The translations under genes and the position numbers were made by a program. From contig CAMCUD010000001.1 of the NCBI GenBank assembly GCA_945878865.1, positions 124,001 through 188,000 of the forward strand: a stretch of 64,000 nucleotides of DNA, read 5' to 3'. The notes beneath the pieces were generated by a model. That model searched no databases, had not been told where the DNA came from, and worked only from the letters and a program-made list of their open reading frames with translations. This document shows, piece after piece, positions 60,722 to 64,000 of this stretch. Origin of the DNA: Bifidobacterium breve (lineage in GTDB: Bacteria; Actinomycetota; Thermoleophilia; Solirubrobacterales; Solirubrobacteraceae). Positions within the stretch are counted from its first letter, which is position 1; every line of letters starts with the position of its first letter.

Positions 60722-61969
60722 TCAGGCCTGGCGGCTGGTGCTGCGGCCCGAGCCGCGGCGGCCGCTGCGGCCCTTCGGGCGCCCGCCGGCGTGTCCGCCG
60801 CCGTGGCGGTTGCCGTTGCGCGGCCCGCCCGGGCGGCCGCCGCCGTTGCGCGGCGCCGGCGTGAAGCCGGTCTCGCCGAACTCGCGGTGCAGCTCGAGGT
60901 CCGAGGCGATGCGGTGCACGTCCTTGGCCTGCTCGGCCGAGACGAACGTGATGCCGACGCCCGTGCGCCCCGCGCGGCCGGTGCGGCCGATGCGGTGCAC
61001 GTAGGCCTCGCGGTCCTCGGGAGCGTCGAAGTTGATGACGTGCGAGACGCCGTCGACGTCGATGCCGCGCGCGGCGACGTCCGTCGCGACAAGCGTGTCG
61101 ACGCGGCCGGCCTCGAAGCTGGCAAGCGCCTTCTCGCGCTGGCGCTGCGACTTGTCGCCGTGCATGGCGACGGCCGAGACGCCCTCGTTGCCGAGGCGCT
61201 TGGCGAGGCGGTCGGCGCCGCGCTTCGTGCGCACGAAGATGAGGGCGAGGTCGCGCTCGGCGTCAAGCTCGCGGATGAGCGTCTTGATGCGCTCCTCCCG
61301 CTCGACGGCGAGGAAGCGGTGCTCGATCTGCGCGGCCTTGACCTCGGTCGGCACGTGCTCGTGGCGCGCGGCGTCGTGCGTGTACTCCTGCGCGATCCGG
61401 CCGGCGTCGCCGTCGAGCGTCGCGCTGAAGAACAGCGTCTGGCGGTCGGACGGGCACTGCGAGACGATCCGGTCGACGGCCGGGCGGAAGCCCATGTCGA
61501 GCATCCGGTCGGCCTCGTCGAGCACGAGGACCTCGACGTTGCGCAGGCTGAAGGCGCCGCGCTGGAGCTGATCCTCGAGGCGGCCGGGGGTCGCCACGAC
61601 GATGTGGGACTTCGCGGCCTCGCGGCCCTGCTGCTGCAGGCCGACGCCGCCATAGACGGCGGTGATCTTCAGGGCGCGGGCATGCGCGATGCCGCGCAGC
61701 TCGTCGACGATCTGCGTGGCGAGCTCGCGCGTCGGGGCGAGCACGAGCCCGGCCGGACGGCGCGCCTCGGCGCTGATGCGGTCGATGAGCGGGACGCCGA
61801 ACGCGAGCGTCTTGCCCGATCCGGTCGGGGACTTCGCGAGCACGTCGCGGCCGGCGAGCACGTCGGCGACGACGAGCTGCTGGATCGCGAACGGCGCGGT
61901 GATGCCGCGCTTGGCGAGTGCGTCGCACGCGGCGGCGGACACGCCGAGATCGGCGAACGTCTGAGACAT
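60722..61969 (-). CDS. DEAD-box RNA helicase
   Basis: A 415-residue helicase with all core motifs: Q-motif region, SPTGSGKT (I), APTRELA (Ia), VATPGR (Ib), VLDEADRMLDMG (II), FFSATLD (III), VATDVAARGIDVDGV (V) and HRIGRTGRAGRTG (VI). A Gly/Arg/Asn-rich tail (PRNGGGRPGGPRNGNRHGGG) is typical of RNA-binding C-termini of RhlE/CsdA-like proteins. It should unwind structured RNA in ribosome assembly or mRNA decay. AGGAG precedes ATG 61969. Confidence 0.95.
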   Translation of the reverse strand: MSQTFADLGVSAAACDALAKRGITAPFAIQQLVVADVLAGRDVLAKSPTGSGKTLAFGVPLIDRISAEARRPAGLVLAPTRELATQIVDELRGIAHARALKITAVYGGVGLQQQGREAAKSHIVVATPGRLEDQLQRGAFSLRNVEVLVLDEADRMLDMGFRPAVDRIVSQCPSDRQTLFFSATLDGDAGRIAQEYTHDAARHEHVPTEVKAAQIEHRFLAVEREERIKTLIRELDAERDLALIFVRTKRGADRLAKRLGNEGVSAVAMHGDKSQRQREKALASFEAGRVDTLVATDVAARGIDVDGVSHVINFDAPEDREAYVHRIGRTGRAGRTGVGITFVSAEQAKDVHRIASDLELHREFGETGFTPAPRNGGGRPGGPRNGNRHGGGHAGGRPKGRSGRRGSGRSTSRQA

Positions 61970-62100
61970 ATGGGGAACTCCTGGCGGCGCTCGGTCAGGC
62001 CGCGGACGATTCGGGAGGCTGAAGGCTGACCCGAACCGCCGTTTTCACCAGGGCGGGACCCGTGCGAGCTGCTGCCTCACGGCCGGCGAGGCGCCGACCG

Positions 62101-62727
62101 TCACGAACCACTGTAGCGGCGGCGCGCAAACAGCCCGGCAGCGCCGATGCAGAACACCGCCACGGCGGCGACGATCGCGGTGCTCGCGGAGTCCACCACA
62201 CCGCTGATCCGCTCCCACTCGTGGCCGAGCGCCCAGCCGGCGCCGATGAGCAGCGCGTTCCAGATCAGCGAGCCGGCCGTCGTGAGCACGAGGAAGCGCG
62301 GCATCGACATCGAGGACGACCCGGCCGGGATCGACACGACACTGCGCACGCCCGGCACGAGCCGGCCGAAGAAGACGACCCAGTCGCCGTAGCGCTCGAA
62401 CCACACGTCGGCCCGCTCGAGGTCCTCAGCCCGCAGGCGGACCTTGTGGCCCCAGCGCTCGAGCGCGGGACGCCCGGCGAGCTGGCCGAAGTAGTAGAGG
62501 ATCACCGCGCCGCCCACGGAGCCGGCCGTCGCGGCGATCAAGACCCCGGCGAACGTGAGGTTCCCCAGCTCGACGTAGTAGCCGGCCAGGGGCAGGATGA
62601 GCTCCGAGGGGATGGGCGGGAAGAGGTTCTCGACGACGAGGAAGACGAGGACCGCGGCGTACCCCCACGTGTCCACGAGTTCGCCGACCCAGCCTCCAGC
62701 GGCCCCGCTGGTCGCGAGCTTCAGCAT
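62101..62727 (-). CDS. DedA-family membrane protein
   Basis: A 208-residue protein with about five hydrophobic segments. The DedA signatures VVENLFPPIPSELILPLAGY, VILYYFGQLAGRP and FFGRLVPGVRSVVSIPAGSS are present. DedA proteins are membrane transporters; some members flip undecaprenyl phosphate or phospholipids. The gene lies 16 bp after the ArsC/Spx-like gene on the same strand and is probably co-transcribed with it. Confidence 0.92.
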   Translation of the reverse strand: MLKLATSGAAGGWVGELVDTWGYAAVLVFLVVENLFPPIPSELILPLAGYYVELGNLTFAGVLIAATAGSVGGAVILYYFGQLAGRPALERWGHKVRLRAEDLERADVWFERYGDWVVFFGRLVPGVRSVVSIPAGSSSMSMPRFLVLTTAGSLIWNALLIGAGWALGHEWERISGVVDSASTAIVAAVAVFCIGAAGLFARRRYSGS

Positions 62728-62743
62728 CGGACCAACGTAGCGA

Positions 62744-63094
62744 TCAGAGGATCTCGAGGACCTTCTCGACCGGCCGGGCGAGCACCGCTCGGTCGCCCCG
62801 GACCACGATCGGCCGCTGCAGGAGCTGCGGGTGCTCGGCCATCAGCGCGATGAGCCGGTCCTCGCTGACGCCCTCGTCGGTGAGGCCGAGCTCCTTGACG
62901 AGCGGCTCGCGGGTGCGCAGCGCGTCGCGGGCGGTGATGCCCGCCTTGCCGAGCAGCTCGCGGATCTGGGGTTCCGTGAGACCCTCGACGTGGTATTCCA
63001 CCCGGTCGAACGGGATCCCCCGCTCCTCCAGCAGCTGTGCGAGCTTCTTGCAGGTCGTACAGGTGCGCTTCTCGAAGACGATGACCTCGGACAT
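62744..63094 (-). CDS. ArsC/Spx-family protein
   Basis: A 116-residue thioredoxin-like protein with FEKRTCTTCKKLAQLLEERG (CxxC at residues 12-15) and QRPIVVRGDRAVLARPVEKV near the C-terminus, the pattern of the ArsC/Spx/MgsR family. The CxxC pair is more like Spx or YffB-type proteins than like glutaredoxin-dependent ArsC with a single Cys. Arsenate reduction is therefore possible but unproven. The start codon overlaps that of the divergent methyltransferase gene in the sequence CATG. Confidence 0.88.
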   Translation of the reverse strand: MSEVIVFEKRTCTTCKKLAQLLEERGIPFDRVEYHVEGLTEPQIRELLGKAGITARDALRTREPLVKELGLTDEGVSEDRLIALMAEHPQLLQRPIVVRGDRAVLARPVEKVLEIL

Positions 63095-63743
63095 GAGCGC
63101 TCAGCATGCCACCCTCCCGTTCGTCGGGGCGGCCGGCCGGTTCGCGCCGACCGCGCTGTACGACCCGATCGTCGCGCTGACGATGCGCGAGGGCGCGTGG
63201 CGCCCGAAGCTCGTCGCGCGTGTCGCGGCGGCAACGCCCGCGACCGTGTTGGAGGTCGGCTGCGGCACCGGCGCGGTGACGCGGCTGCTCGGCGCGGCGC
63301 TCCCGGATGCGGCGATCACCGCGACAGACGTCGACCCGGCCGTCATGTCGCGCGCGGCCAAGCGCGTTCGCGATCCTCACGTCACGTGGACGCTGGCGTC
63401 CGCGACGAGCCTGCCGGCCGACGCCGCGAGCGTCGACGCGGTCGTGTGCTCGCTCGTCCTGCATCACCTCGACCCCGAGCCGAAGGCCGCGGCCCTCGCT
63501 GAGGCGCGTCGCGTCCTGCGCCCCGGCGGGCGGCTGCACGTCGCCGACTGGGGCATGCCGCGCGACCCGGTGGAGGGCCTGGCCTTCCTGGGCCTGCGCC
63601 TCGTCGACGGGATGGGCGCGACCCGTCAGCACGCGTGCGGCGCGCTGCCTGCGCTCCTGCGCGACGCCGGGTTCCGTGACGTCACCGTCCATGACCGGCT
63701 GCGCACCGCGTGGGGCGCGCTGGAACTGCTCGAAGCCCGGTAG
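63093..63743 (+). CDS. Class I SAM-dependent methyltransferase
   Basis: A 216-residue Rossmann methyltransferase from ATG 63093. The SAM motif VLEVGCGTGAVTRLL, followed by ITATDVDPAVMSRA, SLVLHHLDPEPK and LRPGGRLHVADWG, is typical of methyltransferase domains 11/25. A C-terminal segment resembles the substrate-lid region of small-molecule methyltransferases. The substrate is unknown. Its start codon is interlocked with that of the divergent ArsC/Spx-like gene, leaving no leader, so a leaderless mRNA or a promoter inside the neighbour is expected. Confidence 0.88.
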   Translation: MSAQHATLPFVGAAGRFAPTALYDPIVALTMREGAWRPKLVARVAAATPATVLEVGCGTGAVTRLLGAALPDAAITATDVDPAVMSRAAKRVRDPHVTWTLASATSLPADAASVDAVVCSLVLHHLDPEPKAAALAEARRVLRPGGRLHVADWGMPRDPVEGLAFLGLRLVDGMGATRQHACGALPALLRDAGFRDVTVHDRLRTAWGALELLEAR

Positions 63744-63762
63744 GAGAAAACCCGCAGCCGCT

Positions 63763-63777
63763 CGGGTGGTCCACCCG
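63763..63777 (+). terminator. Short CGGGTGG palindrome after methyltransferase gene
   Basis: CGGGTGG-T-CCACCCG is a 15-bp palindrome 20 bp after the stop at 63743. A hairpin must open its centre, leaving a 5-bp stem, so terminator activity is uncertain. Confidence 0.3.
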
Positions 63778-63813
63778 GTCGGCACGACATCCCGCGGATG
63801 ACACGCTGTCGAT

Positions 63814-64000
63814 ATGGACCTCGATGCGCTGCTCCCCGAGTACGACGTCTCCGATGAAGTCGCGCTGACCGTCGCCGCGCCCCCGGAGCGCACCTTCGAG
63901 GCGCTGCTGGCCGTCGACATGATCGAGCTCGGGCGCACCCGTCCGCTCATCGGCGTGCTCGGCGCCCTGCGCCTGCTGCCCGAGGTCATCATGCACATGC
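63814..64000 (+). CDS. SRPBCC-like protein, 3'-truncated by window edge
   Basis: ATG 63814 opens a frame that continues to the window end (62 residues visible: MDLDALLPEYDVSDEVALTV then AAPPERTFEALLAVDMIELG). The segment VAAPPERTFEALLAV is reminiscent of the first strand and helix of SRPBCC/START-like ligand-binding proteins in actinobacteria. The visible part is too short for a firm assignment. Confidence 0.5.
   Translation, partial: MDLDALLPEYDVSDEVALTVAAPPERTFEALLAVDMIELGRTRPLIGVLGALRLLPEVIMHM

Overview
The window is about 64 kb of very GC-rich DNA with densely packed genes, many GTG starts and 1-10 bp start/stop overlaps. The gene content suggests a Gram-positive-type actinobacterium of the Thermoleophilia/Solirubrobacterales kind: a complete 14-gene nuo operon, lipoproteins, an Rpf-like transglycosylase, a DUF2630 protein, large Sec-exported repeat proteins and many PAS-GGDEF-EAL regulators. 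The taxonomic call is inferred from protein style and gene neighbourhood; no rRNA is present.

Layout. 1-3.7 kb: the end of a PAS-GGDEF diguanylate cyclase, an SDR oxidoreductase, an ABA4-like membrane protein, a small secreted protein and a small membrane protein. 3.7-9 kb: tRNA-Arg(ACG), tRNA-Ser(GCT), three strong hairpins, a secreted protein with three ~185-residue repeats, tRNA-Ser(TGA), and a secreted RTX plus seven-blade RCC1 protein. 9-18.7 kb: a DHFR-like reductase/VOC pair, a membrane HD-GYP protein, a coiled-coil transglycosylase, metY-metX, a degenerate GGDEF protein with an acidic seven-residue repeat, serS, a lipoprotein cytochrome c divergent from a cupredoxin-like lipoprotein, and a flavin reductase. 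18.7-21.6 kb: a metallophosphoesterase, a DHA2 drug-efflux MFS protein and a small membrane protein.

21.6-36.8 kb: nuoA-N in canonical order, encoding complex I. NuoG carries the N7 cluster motif, NuoE has a long N-terminal extension and NuoM a Gln/Pro-rich tail. 36.8-45.2 kb: O-methyltransferase, small proteins, a 528-residue ThyX with two ThyX-like halves, acetyl-CoA synthetase, membrane proteins, a CBS protein, a YjdI-YjdJ-like pair, a 111-bp nested palindrome and an alpha/beta-hydrolase that lacks its nucleophile serine. 45.2-54.9 kb: a 1047-residue secreted protein of unknown function, a secreted NHL-propeller/collagen-like protein, a five-PAS GGDEF-EAL protein and an LPG-synthase-like membrane protein. 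54.9-64 kb: two alpha/beta-hydrolases, a GNAT, a DUF2630 protein, methionine aminopeptidase, a membrane PAS-GGDEF-EAL protein, a DEAD-box helicase, a DedA protein, an ArsC/Spx-like protein, a SAM methyltransferase, and the start of a gene that leaves the window.

How the genes relate. Three themes recur: respiration (complex I, cytochrome c, cupredoxin-like proteins), cyclic-di-GMP turnover (five proteins) and exported repeat or propeller proteins probably on the cell surface. No prophage, insertion sequence, CRISPR array or recognisable defence system was seen. The most unusual signals are the nested palindrome at 44.4 kb and related GAACGT-ended hairpins at gene ends, the two-domain ThyX, and the repeat-rich exported proteins.
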